From: an uncultured Rhodoferax sp.
GTDB lineage: Bacteria; Pseudomonadota; Gammaproteobacteria; Burkholderiales; Burkholderiaceae_C
Direction: 5' to 3'
Assembly (NCBI RefSeq): GCF_946221635.1
Contig: NZ_CAMIHB010000007.1
Location: 1 to 64,000 of the forward strand
Length of the DNA: 64,000 bases
Shown: positions 43,794-52,509 of the stretch, piece by piece
Numbering within the stretch: position 1 is the first letter of the stretch
How the letters are laid out: the number at the start of each line of letters is the position of its first letter
Program-made: the position numbers and the translations under genes
The notes under the pieces: model-generated
The model's input: only the letters and a program-made list of their open reading frames with translations
What the model was told of the DNA's origin: nothing
Database searches by the model: none

Positions 43794-44638
43794 CAGCGGC
43801 CTTTCGTTGTCCGGTGGGCCCGCGAATAGCCTTCACGGGCCGGCAGGGCCGAGGCGTCCACCAGGTCGCGGTAGGCATGCCAGCTCGCATGGCCCAGCAT
43901 GGGGATGACGGGCACCAGCCCCAGGAACAGGGAACCCAGACCCAGCAGCGTAAAGCCCATGATGAGCGCCGCCCAGATCGCCATCGGAATGGGATTGGCC
44001 AATACGGTGCGCCAGCTCGTGAGCACGGCTTGCCACAGTGCAATGCGGCGGTCCAGCAGCAGCGGCATGGACACCACGCTGGAGGCGAACAGCGGGGCCG
44101 CCAGCACGCCACCCATGGCCAGCCAGAGTTCAAACAGCCAGCTGTCGGGCGCCAGCACCACGTGGTGCACAAATTCCAGTGGCGTGTTGACAGGAAGCGG
44201 GGCCAGCAGGGTAATGAGCGCCGCCGAGGTCAGTACCCAGCCCGTGGCCGCCAGTGCAAGCAAGGCGCCAAACTGCACCATGCACCAGTAGTCGTTGCCC
44301 CATTTGTTGAAATGGCTGTCCTGCCAGTTGAGCCAGGTCTTGAATACCACGCCCCAACCCGCGGTTTCCTTGCGTTCCAGCGCGCGGCTCAGCGCATACA
44401 GGCTGGTGGCCAGCACCGGGGCAAGGACCAGGAAGCCGGAGAGAGCCCCCGCCAGCAGCCAGAACCGGTGGTGCGCCAGCCCCACGATGAGGGCGCCGCC
44501 CGCGGCCAGTGCCAGTCCGTGGGCCCAGCTGGCCCAGCCCGCACGCAACATGTCGTACCAGGCCATAGCCAACCAGGCCAGCGGGCGCATGGGGGAAATG
44601 GTGCGGACGGCAGGAAGGGGCAGGTGCGGCTTGGGCAT
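43793..44638 (-). CDS. DUF2189 / BPSS1780-family membrane protein
   Basis: The 281-residue protein has about six hydrophobic helices. The signature segment is near residues 20-90: PLAWLAMAWYDMLRAGWASW, and VLATSLYALSRALERKE. A conserved HFNKWGNDYWCMVQFGALLA follows. The function is unknown. It is coupled to the DUF2788 gene. Confidence 0.85.
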   Translation of the reverse strand: MPKPHLPLPAVRTISPMRPLAWLAMAWYDMLRAGWASWAHGLALAAGGALIVGLAHHRFWLLAGALSGFLVLAPVLATSLYALSRALERKETAGWGVVFKTWLNWQDSHFNKWGNDYWCMVQFGALLALAATGWVLTSAALITLLAPLPVNTPLEFVHHVVLAPDSWLFELWLAMGGVLAAPLFASSVVSMPLLLDRRIALWQAVLTSWRTVLANPIPMAIWAALIMGFTLLGLGSLFLGLVPVIPMLGHASWHAYRDLVDASALPAREGYSRAHRTTKGR

Positions 44639-44708
44639 ACGGTGCCATGCCAGTGTAGGCCCGGCACCGCCATTTGGCCTTGATGCATATCAAGGCCGGG
44701 GAGCGCGC

Positions 44709-45200
44709 CTATTTGCCCTTGGGGCTGCGTTCACCACCGTGGCGCGGGTCGTGCTGGGCGTCAAACACCTTTTGCTGCTCGGGCGTGAGTGCCGCGTACA
44801 GGGCCTTGGTGGCCTGGTCGCGCTTGTCCATGGCAGCGCTCATGTCATTCATGTGCTGGGTGCGCAGGGCGCGCATCTTGTCCAGACGCTCGGGGGTGGG
44901 AAGCTTTTCCAGCTCGGCACGGTCCGGGCGCTGTGCGGTGTCACGGGTCGGCGGCTTCATGGCGGCGGTGAAGGCATTCCAGGCGCCTTCCTGGGCCGGG
45001 GTGATCTTGAGCTTTTCCTTGAGTTCGGCACTGCGCTTGGCGTGCATCTCCTCCATCTTGGCCGGGTCCATGCGGTGATGTTCGGCGCGCGGGCTGCTTT
45101 CCGGGCGCTCGCCGCTGCCCTGTGCGGCAAAGGCGGAGGCGCCGGCACCTGCCAGCATCGCAGCGAGAACGAGGGCCTTGGTCGAATTTTTCATGGTCAT
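44709..45200 (-). CDS. Spy/CpxP-like periplasmic protein (LTxxQ type)
   Basis: The 163-residue protein has a signal peptide at about 1-25 (ending SAFA). The mature part is helical and highly charged, with two LTxxQ-like motifs: ITPAQEGAWNAF near 80 and LTPEQQKVFDAQHD near 143. Spy-type proteins are ATP-independent periplasmic chaperones induced by envelope stress. The C-terminal tail is basic and glycine-rich. It stands alone; the next gene, rdgC, is divergent. Confidence 0.85.
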   Translation of the reverse strand: MTMKNSTKALVLAAMLAGAGASAFAAQGSGERPESSPRAEHHRMDPAKMEEMHAKRSAELKEKLKITPAQEGAWNAFTAAMKPPTRDTAQRPDRAELEKLPTPERLDKMRALRTQHMNDMSAAMDKRDQATKALYAALTPEQQKVFDAQHDPRHGGERSPKGK

Positions 45201-45344
45201 GCTCCTTTGGTCTGAAACCTGCGGCAGACATTGCCATCAGGTTGGAAGTCAGTGTCTTCCCCGCATGTAACGCTGGCGATTGCGCCCGGCTAAGCGTGTG
45301 TAAAGTTGCATCACAATGCCCGGTTCGGAAAGAAAAGGGTAAAC

Positions 45345-46292
45345 GTGTTCAAAAACATGATGGTGTACCGCTTGGTGTCGGGCTGGACCGCGACCCAGGC
45401 GCAGTTGGAAGACGCGCTGGATGGCGCCCGCTTTGTGGAATGCGGCGCGAGCCAGGAGAAGTCGGTGGGCTGGGTGGAGCCGCGCGGCCAGGCCCATGGT
45501 CCGCTGGTGGAAATCGTGGGCGGCCAGTGGCTGCTCAAGCTCATGATCGAGGTCAAGACCGTGCCGGGCTCGGTGGTCAAGCGCAAGGTGCAGGAGCAAC
45601 TCGCGCACATCGAGGCCACCACCGGCCGAAAACCCGGCAAGAAGGAAGCCCGCGAGATCCGTGATGACGCCAAGCTGGCCCTGCTGCCCATGGCCTTCAC
45701 CAAACAGTCCAGCGTCTGGGTCTGGATCGACCCCAAGGCCGGCCGCCTGGTGCTGGATGCGGGCAGCCAGTCCAAGGCCGATGAGGTCATGACTGCTCTC
45801 ATCAAGGCGGTGGATGGCCTGGCCGTGCAGCTCGTCAACACCCAGCTCTCGCCGGCCATGGCCATGGCGCACTGGCTGGGCACGCAGGAAGCGCCTTCGG
45901 GCTTCAGCGTGGACCGCGAATGCGAGCTCAAGGCGGCCGATGAATCCAAGGCCGTGGTGCGCTACACCCGCCATGCGCTGGACACCGACGAAGTCGCCCA
46001 GCACATTGCCCTGGGCAAGATGCCCACGCGACTGGCCATGACCTGGAACGATCGGGTGTCCTTTGTGCTCACCGAGGCCTTGCAGCTCAAGAAAATCGGC
46101 TTTCTGGACACCGTGTTCGAGGAAGCAGGCAAGGCGGCGGGCGACGGCAAGGATGACAACTTCGATGCCGACGTGGCCATTGCCACGGGAGAGCTGGTGC
46201 AGCTCATCCCCGATCTGCTCGAAGCCCTGGGTGGCGAGGTGGCCCTGGGCGAAAACCCTGCGCCAAACCCCGTTAATACCAAGCCGGCGTAG
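45345..46292 (+). CDS. rdgC: Recombination-associated protein RdgC
   Basis: The product has 315 residues. Translation is placed at the GTG at 45345, giving (M)FKNMMVYRLVSGWTATQAQ, the usual RdgC start, six bases after GGG; an earlier ATG lacks family similarity. The typical segments MAFTKQSSVWVWIDPKAGRL and AMAHWLGTQEAPSGFSVDRE are present. RdgC forms a ring on double-stranded DNA and limits RecA. The length is slightly above the E. coli protein. Confidence 0.95.
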   Translation: MFKNMMVYRLVSGWTATQAQLEDALDGARFVECGASQEKSVGWVEPRGQAHGPLVEIVGGQWLLKLMIEVKTVPGSVVKRKVQEQLAHIEATTGRKPGKKEAREIRDDAKLALLPMAFTKQSSVWVWIDPKAGRLVLDAGSQSKADEVMTALIKAVDGLAVQLVNTQLSPAMAMAHWLGTQEAPSGFSVDRECELKAADESKAVVRYTRHALDTDEVAQHIALGKMPTRLAMTWNDRVSFVLTEALQLKKIGFLDTVFEEAGKAAGDGKDDNFDADVAIATGELVQLIPDLLEALGGEVALGENPAPNPVNTKPA

Positions 46293-46340
46293 TCCCGCAA
46301 AGGTGGGCCGCTAAGCTGCCCTCTTTTTGGAGGGTTCGCC

Positions 46341-47225
46341 ATGCCACGCAAGACCGCGCAGGACTTCGACCAAGAGCTCCTGATCCTGTTTGATGCCTAC
46401 GTGCACGGTCTGGTGGACCGGCGCGGTTTTCTGGAGAAGGCGCAAAAGTTTGCCGTGGGCGGCGCTACGGCGGTCGGCCTGCTGGCTGCCCTGAGCCCCG
46501 ATTTCGCGCTGGGCCAGGTGGTGGCCAAGGACGATGCGCGGCTCAGCACCCGGATGGTGGATATCCCCTCCCCCGCCGGCTACGGCAGCATCAAGGGCTA
46601 CTTGGCCCAACCGGCCAAGGCCCAGGGCAAGCTGCCCACCATTCTGGTGGTGCACGAGAACCGGGGCCTGAACCCGCATATCGAGGACATTGCGCGCCGC
46701 CTCGCGCTCGAAGGCTATCTGGTGCTCGCGCCCGATGCGCTCACGCCGCTGGGGGGTTACCCGGGCGACGAAGACAAGGCGCGCGAGGCCTTTGCCAAGC
46801 TGGACCAGGCCAAGACCCGCGAAGACTTCGTGGCCGCTGCTGCCTGGTTGCAGCCGCAGGGCACGGGCAAGCTGGGTGCGGTCGGATTTTGTTATGGCGG
46901 CGGCATGGTGCATACGCTGTCGCTGCGCCTGCCGTCTTTGGCAGCTGGCGTGCCTTTCTACGGCAACCAGCCCGCGCCGGAGGAGGCCACCAAGGTCAAG
47001 GCACCCTTGCTGCTGCACTTTGCGGCGGTGGACGAACGTATCAACGCCGCCTGGCCCGCGTACGAGGCCGCACTCAAGGCCGCTGGGGTGCGCTACACGG
47101 CCCACCAGTACCCGGGCACCCAACATGGCTTCAACAACGACACCACGCCGCGCTTTGACGCGGCGGCGGCCCAACTGGCCTGGGAGCGCACGCTGGCCTT
47201 TTTCGGCCAGACACTGCGCGCCTGA
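46341..47225 (+). CDS. Tat-exported dienelactone hydrolase family protein
   Basis: The 294-residue protein begins with a twin-arginine-like signal: DRRGFLEKAQKFAVGG at about 26-41, then a hydrophobic stretch. The hydrolase domain has the nucleophile Cys at 184 (GFCYGGG), a Glu in VVHENRG, an Asp in AVDERIN and a His in TQHGFNND. Family members hydrolyse dienelactone or related esters. This exported subgroup is widespread but poorly known. It lies 48 bases after rdgC. Confidence 0.9.
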   Translation: MPRKTAQDFDQELLILFDAYVHGLVDRRGFLEKAQKFAVGGATAVGLLAALSPDFALGQVVAKDDARLSTRMVDIPSPAGYGSIKGYLAQPAKAQGKLPTILVVHENRGLNPHIEDIARRLALEGYLVLAPDALTPLGGYPGDEDKAREAFAKLDQAKTREDFVAAAAWLQPQGTGKLGAVGFCYGGGMVHTLSLRLPSLAAGVPFYGNQPAPEEATKVKAPLLLHFAAVDERINAAWPAYEAALKAAGVRYTAHQYPGTQHGFNNDTTPRFDAAAAQLAWERTLAFFGQTLRA

Positions 47226-47239
47226 GGCGACCCAGGATT

Positions 47240-47758
47240 TCAGTCGTCGTGGTGGTCATGGCCCCAGCCATGGCCATGGTGTTTGTGGTGGCCCTTGCGC
47301 TTGCCGGGGCCGAAATCCTCCCGGTAGTAGGACGCATGCTCGTAGCGCGGACCTGGGCCGTAGGCACGGGTGGGCTGGCGCTGGGTCACACTGCGCCCCA
47401 CACCGGCGCCTGCGGCACCCCCCACACCGGCACCCAGGACTGCTCCGCCGCTACCACCGACGGAATGGCCCACTGCAGCACCGGCCGCCCCACCCACGGC
47501 ACTGCCAATCACAGCGCCGCTCTGGCCTGAGCCTCGGGTGGTTACAGCCGCCCCGGCGGCCCCGCCCAACGCACCGCCCACCACGGCACCTTGTTTGCCC
47601 CCCATGGTCTGCCCGATGGCGGCACCGGCTGCCGCACCGGCGCCACCACCCAGCAGCGGGGTCCAGTCATCGGCATGGGCGGTGTGCACCCAGGCCAGCA
47701 GGCCCAGGGCGGCGAACGAGGTGCGCAGGGCCTTGGAGGAGGAAACAAAGGTTCGCAT
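47240..47758 (-). CDS. Glycine-zipper outer membrane-type protein with His-rich tail
   Basis: The 172-residue protein has a signal peptide at about 1-29 (ending AHA). Residues 35-125 are repeated glycine zippers (GGAAGAAV, GGALGGAAGAAV, GGAGGAAGAGVG), the pattern of membrane-inserting lipoprotein-like proteins. Residues 155-172 are rich in His and Asp (KGHHKHHGHGWGHDHHDD), suggesting metal binding. The function is unknown. It converges with the hydrolase gene. Confidence 0.8.
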   Translation of the reverse strand: MRTFVSSSKALRTSFAALGLLAWVHTAHADDWTPLLGGGAGAAAGAAIGQTMGGKQGAVVGGALGGAAGAAVTTRGSGQSGAVIGSAVGGAAGAAVGHSVGGSGGAVLGAGVGGAAGAGVGRSVTQRQPTRAYGPGPRYEHASYYREDFGPGKRKGHHKHHGHGWGHDHHDD

Positions 47759-47852
47759 ACAGGACAGTGGGCAGGGCCCGCACCGCCAGACGTGGCGGCT
47801 TATGCACCCACAACGGCACCCGACAGTGCCGGATGACGGGCATTACAAGGCC

Positions 47853-48605
47853 TTACACCTGCAGCACTTGCTTACGGGCACCCAGCGCTGCCAAAGCCTC
47901 GCCCACGCCGTCCCAGGCGATATCGAAGCCGTTGGCGGTAGGCGTGCGGACGGGCGGCAGCGCCAGTGCATGCCGGGTGCCGGCGATGACGCTGTCGATG
48001 ACGGGTACGCCGACCTTGGCCTGCACCGCTGCGGCCATGCCTGCCAGACCCGCACCGCCCAAAACGACGGCATCCACCTTCCACTGCTTGGCGGCGTCCT
48101 GGCAGGCCTGGGCCAGCAGGGCGATGGCGGCTTCGGGCTGGCTCGCCAGCTCGGCCCCGCTGGGGGCCACGGTGTGGATGCCTGCCAGCGTGGCACTCTG
48201 CCCCAGCGCGTAGGCGAGTCGCTCCAGCATGGGTTTCCAGCGTTCACCGCCGGTGACCACCGCGAAACGGCCGTAACGGGCGCCTTCGATGAACGAGGCC
48301 TCTGCCAAGCCCGTCACGGGCACGGCACTGCCCTGGCGCAGGGCCAGAAGACCCGGGTCCCCAAAGCAGCCGATCAGCACGGCATCGGGCGCGGGCCCCG
48401 GGTCCCGCAAGGCCTTGGCCCAGCGATCCAGTAGCGCGTGGGCTGCCACGGCGTAGCTGGCTTCGCAGGCAATATAGGGGGCGCCAAAGTCTGCCGTGAC
48501 GGTGCGTACCTGGACCTCTGCGCCCGCGGCCGCCTGCGCATGGGCCTGCAGCAGCGCGCTCACATGGGCGGAGGTATTGGGGTTGATGACCAGCAGCTGG
48601 CGCAT
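47853..48605 (-). CDS. Asp/Glu/hydantoin racemase family protein lacking the second catalytic Cys
   Basis: The 250-residue protein begins MRQLLVINPNTS, the hydantoin/allantoin racemase start. The first catalytic Cys is in VLIGCFGDPG (residue 80). The second site, normally LGCAGM, reads LGGAGLAGM with Gly at 184, so the two-base racemase mechanism is probably lost or changed. It may be a one-sided lyase or decarboxylase like arylmalonate decarboxylase, or inactive. It lies 7 bases downstream of the GntR gene in the ABC operon, suggesting it acts on the imported compound. Confidence 0.87.
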   Translation of the reverse strand: MRQLLVINPNTSAHVSALLQAHAQAAAGAEVQVRTVTADFGAPYIACEASYAVAAHALLDRWAKALRDPGPAPDAVLIGCFGDPGLLALRQGSAVPVTGLAEASFIEGARYGRFAVVTGGERWKPMLERLAYALGQSATLAGIHTVAPSGAELASQPEAAIALLAQACQDAAKQWKVDAVVLGGAGLAGMAAAVQAKVGVPVIDSVIAGTRHALALPPVRTPTANGFDIAWDGVGEALAALGARKQVLQV

Positions 48606-48612
48606 GGCTAAC

Positions 48613-49326
48613 TCAGGGGCTGGGCGTTGCCCCGCCGAACAGGGAAGCCAGATCCGGTGCGCTGTCCTCGGTGGCGGTGAAGCGCAGCTGGGTTTCGAGC
48701 TGGCCCAGGTGTTCGCGCATCAGGCGCGCGGCCTCGCGCGGGTCGCGCAGGCGGATCGCGTCCAGCAGCGCGCGGTGCTCCTGGCAGCCGCAGGAGGTGG
48801 CCTCCGCGCGCGACTGCAGGTGGTTGTCGCTGTAGGTCATGAGGATGAGCGAGGTGCGCGACACCAGCTCGCGCAGGATGCGCCCCAGGGTCTGGTGATC
48901 GGCCGCGTTCGCAATGTGCAGGTGAAAGTCGCCCGAGAGGCGGATCGCACGGCGCATGTCGCCACTGGCGCGCGCCGCCTCTTCCTCGTTGATGCACTGG
49001 GTCAGCACGGCAATGTCCTCGGCCGTAGCGCTGGCGATGAAGCACTCGATCAGCGTGGGCTCGATCATGCGACGCACCTCGAAGACTTCGCGTGCCTCCT
49101 TCTCGGTGGGCTGGGCCACCATGGCGCCGCGGTTGGGGGTGAGCGTGACGATCTGCTCATTGGCCAGACGCACCAGCACCGGGCGTATGCGGGTGCGTGA
49201 GACACCGAACGCACTGGCCAGTTTTTCCTCGATCAGCTTGGTGCCGGGAGGCAGGCGGTGGTCCAGGATGGTGGCCACCATGCGCTCATAGATCTCGTTC
49301 TCGGTCAGGGCTACAAATTCGCTCAT
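48613..49326 (-). CDS. GntR-family regulator, FadR subgroup
   Basis: The 237-residue protein has an N-terminal winged helix at about 10-75 (KLIEEKLASAFGVSRTRIRP) and an all-helical FCD ligand domain at about 85-220, with metal-binding His candidates in SGDFHLHIANAADHQ. Its start overlaps the end of the permease gene by 4 bases (ATGA). It most likely controls this ABC operon through the inverted repeat at 53580-53614. Confidence 0.92.
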   Translation of the reverse strand: MSEFVALTENEIYERMVATILDHRLPPGTKLIEEKLASAFGVSRTRIRPVLVRLANEQIVTLTPNRGAMVAQPTEKEAREVFEVRRMIEPTLIECFIASATAEDIAVLTQCINEEEAARASGDMRRAIRLSGDFHLHIANAADHQTLGRILRELVSRTSLILMTYSDNHLQSRAEATSCGCQEHRALLDAIRLRDPREAARLMREHLGQLETQLRFTATEDSAPDLASLFGGATPSP

Positions 49327-50210
49327 GGTCGGTGCTTCGCACGCTGGCGCCGGGCCAGCAGGGAGGACAGGCCCACCGCCAGTCCCATCACCAGAAACGA
49401 TACCACCATGGTCACCGTGCCCAGGGCGTAGATGGAGGGGGTGGTCACCGTGGTGGTGAGGCCTTGCAGTTCCAGCGGCAGGGTGTTCACATCGCCGATG
49501 GCCTGCGAGGTGCGGGCAATCTCGTCCCAGCTCAGCGTGAAGCCGAACATGCCAATACCCACCACCGAGGGCGCGATGAGCGGCAGCACCACGTGGCGGA
49601 AGGTCTGCCAGGGTGTCGCGCCCAGGTCGCGCGCGGCTTCTTCGTAGGCCGGGTTGAAGCGGTTGAAGACGGCAAACATGATGAGCAGGCCGAAGGGCAG
49701 CGTCCAGGTCAGGTGCGCACCCAGGGCGGAGGTGAACAGGCCCAGCGCGGTGCCGTAGTTCTCCAGCGTGCCCTGCATGCCCAGCGCTTCCATGGCGGCT
49801 TTCAGGCCGGTGTCCAGCAGGCGGAACTCCAGGCCGATGCCCAGGGACACGATGATGGAAGGCATGATGAGGCTGGCCACGACGATGAAGAACAGCGCGT
49901 TGCCGCCGCGCAGCTTCTTGCGAAAGGCCAGGCCGGCCAGCACCGACAAGACCACCGTGGCGGCCATGACCACCAGCCCCAGGCCCAGTGAACGCTGGAG
50001 GGCCGCACCGATGTCCACCACGCCCAGGCCCTCGGCCAGTTTATAGAACCAGTGCAAGGAGACGCCGCGCATGGGAAAGGTCAGCCCGCCTTCGGGGCCC
50101 TGGAAGCTCAGCACCACGATCACCAGCATGGGCCCGTACATGAAGAGCACGAACAGCGCAAAAAAGGCGGCCAGCAGCCAGTAGGCGGGGGAGTGGCGGT
50201 GTTCCTGCAT
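49323..50210 (-). CDS. ABC transporter permease, PotC-like
   Basis: The product has 295 residues from the ATG at 50210 (MQEHRHSPAYWLLAAFFALF). It has six hydrophobic helices and the EAA-type coupling loop EEAARDLGATPWQTFRHVVL at about 185-204. The reading frame is open far upstream, but that part is the neighbouring permease read out of frame. It pairs with the PotB-like permease, whose stop lies 2 bases upstream. Confidence 0.92.
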   Translation of the reverse strand: MQEHRHSPAYWLLAAFFALFVLFMYGPMLVIVVLSFQGPEGGLTFPMRGVSLHWFYKLAEGLGVVDIGAALQRSLGLGLVVMAATVVLSVLAGLAFRKKLRGGNALFFIVVASLIMPSIIVSLGIGLEFRLLDTGLKAAMEALGMQGTLENYGTALGLFTSALGAHLTWTLPFGLLIMFAVFNRFNPAYEEAARDLGATPWQTFRHVVLPLIAPSVVGIGMFGFTLSWDEIARTSQAIGDVNTLPLELQGLTTTVTTPSIYALGTVTMVVSFLVMGLAVGLSSLLARRQRAKHRP

Positions 50211-50212
50211 GG

Positions 50213-51124
50213 TCACAGCTCCTTGCGGATGTCGACCATGCGGGTCAGCGCCCAGATGATCATGAGTACGATGGCCAGCAGGATCACCGCGTTGGCCGCA
50301 GCCAGCGGGAACTGCAGGTAGTTGGTCTGGACCTGGATGATCTTGCCCACCGAGGCGATCTGTTGCCCGCCCATGACGCCGATGGTCACGAAGTCGCCCA
50401 TCACGATGGTGATGACGAAGATGGAGCCGATGATGATGCCGGTCTTGCACAGAGGCACGATCACGTTCCACAGTGTCTGCCAGGCGCTGGCGCCGCTGTC
50501 GCTGGCGGCTTCGATGAGGCTGCGGTCGATGCGCATCATGCTGTTGAAGATGGGCACGATCATGAACATGGTGTAGAGGTGCACAAAGGCCAGCACCACC
50601 GAGAAATCGGAGAACAGCATCCACTCGACGGGTTGGTCGATGGCGCCCATGCCCAGCAGCGTCTGGTTCACCAGGCCGTTGCGCCCCAGGAGCGGCACCC
50701 AGGCAATCATGCGGATCACATTGCTGGTCCAGAACGGGATGGTGCACAGCACGAAGAGCAGGGTCTGCACCCCGCTGCTGCGCACATGGAAGGCCAGGAA
50801 GTAGGACACGGTGAATCCCACTACCAGCGTGATGGCCCAGACCAGCACGCTGAACTTGAGCGTGGACAGGTAGGTCTTGAGCGTGACGCAGAGTTCGCCA
50901 GTGTTGCTGCAGCCTTCGAAGATGGCGAAGTAGTTCTTGAAGGTGAAACCGGGCAGCAATTCGTATTCGTTGAAATCCCAGAAGCTGACCATGAGGATGA
51001 GCAGCAACGGGACCAGGAAAAAGAGCGCAAACACCGTGGTGAGCGGCAGGGCCTGCCACCAGGCCGCAAGGCTGCGGCCGGGGGCAGCTGCCGCCGGAAG
51101 TGAGGGTGTGGAGGGTGCGCTCAT
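50213..51124 (-). CDS. ABC transporter permease, PotB-like
   Basis: The 303-residue protein has a short cytoplasmic Ala/Pro-rich N-terminus and then six helices. The coupling loop is EAASDSGASAWQTLWNVIVP near residue 210. It resembles permeases for spermidine/putrescine, opines or 2-aminoethylphosphonate. It lies 27 bases after the binding-protein gene. Confidence 0.92.
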   Translation of the reverse strand: MSAPSTPSLPAAAAPGRSLAAWWQALPLTTVFALFFLVPLLLILMVSFWDFNEYELLPGFTFKNYFAIFEGCSNTGELCVTLKTYLSTLKFSVLVWAITLVVGFTVSYFLAFHVRSSGVQTLLFVLCTIPFWTSNVIRMIAWVPLLGRNGLVNQTLLGMGAIDQPVEWMLFSDFSVVLAFVHLYTMFMIVPIFNSMMRIDRSLIEAASDSGASAWQTLWNVIVPLCKTGIIIGSIFVITIVMGDFVTIGVMGGQQIASVGKIIQVQTNYLQFPLAAANAVILLAIVLMIIWALTRMVDIRKEL

Positions 51125-51151
51125 GGTGTGTTCACTTCCTAGGGGGTGCTA

Positions 51152-52432
51152 TCAGGCGGCAACAAACTCGTTCCATTTCTGGACCATGTAGTTGTTTTCG
51201 TCCATGACGGCGTTCCAGCAGGCGATGCCGCCCATGCGCTGTTCGTAGCTGCCGCCGTCGCGGCTGTCGCCCTTCTTGGCCAGCACATCGCCGTTGGGGC
51301 TCTTGATGTCCTGGGTGGCGGGCTTGCCTTCCATCCAGTAGGCCCACTCGTAGGCTTCCATCTTGCTCTTGGCGGTGTCCAGCACGGCGCTGTAGTAGCC
51401 CTGGCGGTTCAGGTAGGCACCGGCCCAGCCGTCCAGGAACCAGTTGATGAACTCGTAGGCACCGTCGAGCTTGCGGCCCGACAGCGTGGCAGGCAGGCCA
51501 AAGCCGGCAGCCCAGGCGCGATAGCCTTCCTTCAGGGGCTGGAAGTTGCAGGCAATGCCCTTGGTGCGTACGGCAGTCACGGCCGGGCTCCACATGGACT
51601 GGATCACCACCTCGCCCGAAGCCATCAGGTTCACGGACTCGTTGAAATCCTTCCACAGGCTGCGGAACTGGCCGGCCTTCTTGGCTTCGATCAGGGTCTT
51701 GATCGTCAGATCAATTTCCTTCTTGGTCATGTTGCCCTTGTCGGGGTACTTGTACAGGCCCATGGCTTCCACCACCATGGCGGCGTCCATGATGCCGATG
51801 GAGGGGATGTTCAGGATCGCGGCCTTGCCCTTGAACTCGGGGTTCAGCAGCTCGGCCCAGGAGGAGATGGGGCGCTTGATCAGGTCGGGGCGGATGCCCA
51901 GCGTGTCGGCGTTGTACACGGTGGGGATCAGGCTCATGAACTGTGTGGGGCTCTTGGCGAAGACCTTGCTCTTCTCGCCTTCCAGGTAAATCACCTTCTT
52001 GGGCGCGGTGCCCTGGTCGCCCACGGCCTTGCCGGCCACCATGCCGGTGGTGAACAGCGTGGTGATCTTGTCGGCGTTCTTGATCTTCTTGGTGTCGATG
52101 CCCTTGAGGTTGCCGGTGGGCACGATCTTCTTGAGCGAGAAGTACTCGGTGTCGATCAGGTCAAAGCTGTTGGGCGCGGTCACGGCGCGCTTGGTCACGT
52201 CGTCGGTGGTCACGGCCACGTACTGGATCTCGATGCCGGTGTCGGCCTTGAACTTCTCGGCAATGGTCTTGTCCTGGTTCACCGCGGTGCCCAGGTAGCG
52301 CAGCACGATTTTTTCCTGCGCGTGCACGGCGGGGAAGATGCCGGCGGCCAGGATACCGGCCGTGCCCTTGAGCAGGCTGCGGCGCTGCACGGGAGCGGCG
52401 TTGGTGAGGGTGTCTTTCAGATCGTCAGCCAT
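51152..52432 (-). CDS. ABC transporter substrate-binding protein, PotD-like, Tat signal
   Basis: The 426-residue protein has a twin-arginine signal (QRRSLLKGTAGILAAG, about 16-31) ending at VHAQ. The extracellular-solute-binding family 1/PotD fold is indicated by LRYLGTAVNQDKTIAEKFKA, SFDLIDTEYFSLKKIV and YEFINWFLDGWAGAYL. It is longer than E. coli PotD (about 350), so the ligand is likely not a simple polyamine. It is the second gene of the operon, after the ATPase gene. Confidence 0.9.
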   Translation of the reverse strand: MADDLKDTLTNAAPVQRRSLLKGTAGILAAGIFPAVHAQEKIVLRYLGTAVNQDKTIAEKFKADTGIEIQYVAVTTDDVTKRAVTAPNSFDLIDTEYFSLKKIVPTGNLKGIDTKKIKNADKITTLFTTGMVAGKAVGDQGTAPKKVIYLEGEKSKVFAKSPTQFMSLIPTVYNADTLGIRPDLIKRPISSWAELLNPEFKGKAAILNIPSIGIMDAAMVVEAMGLYKYPDKGNMTKKEIDLTIKTLIEAKKAGQFRSLWKDFNESVNLMASGEVVIQSMWSPAVTAVRTKGIACNFQPLKEGYRAWAAGFGLPATLSGRKLDGAYEFINWFLDGWAGAYLNRQGYYSAVLDTAKSKMEAYEWAYWMEGKPATQDIKSPNGDVLAKKGDSRDGGSYEQRMGGIACWNAVMDENNYMVQKWNEFVAA

Positions 52433-52509
52433 GGGAGAACTCCTTGTGAAGTGGTGGAGGTGGGTAAAACAACTTCTTGCGAAGACAGGGGGAACACGGA
52501 ACGGAACAC

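Noticed and set aside
49323..51059. Apparent 578-residue fused permease
   Set aside because: The upstream half is the PotB-like permease read out of frame; the PotC-like start at 50210 lies directly after the neighbour's stop.
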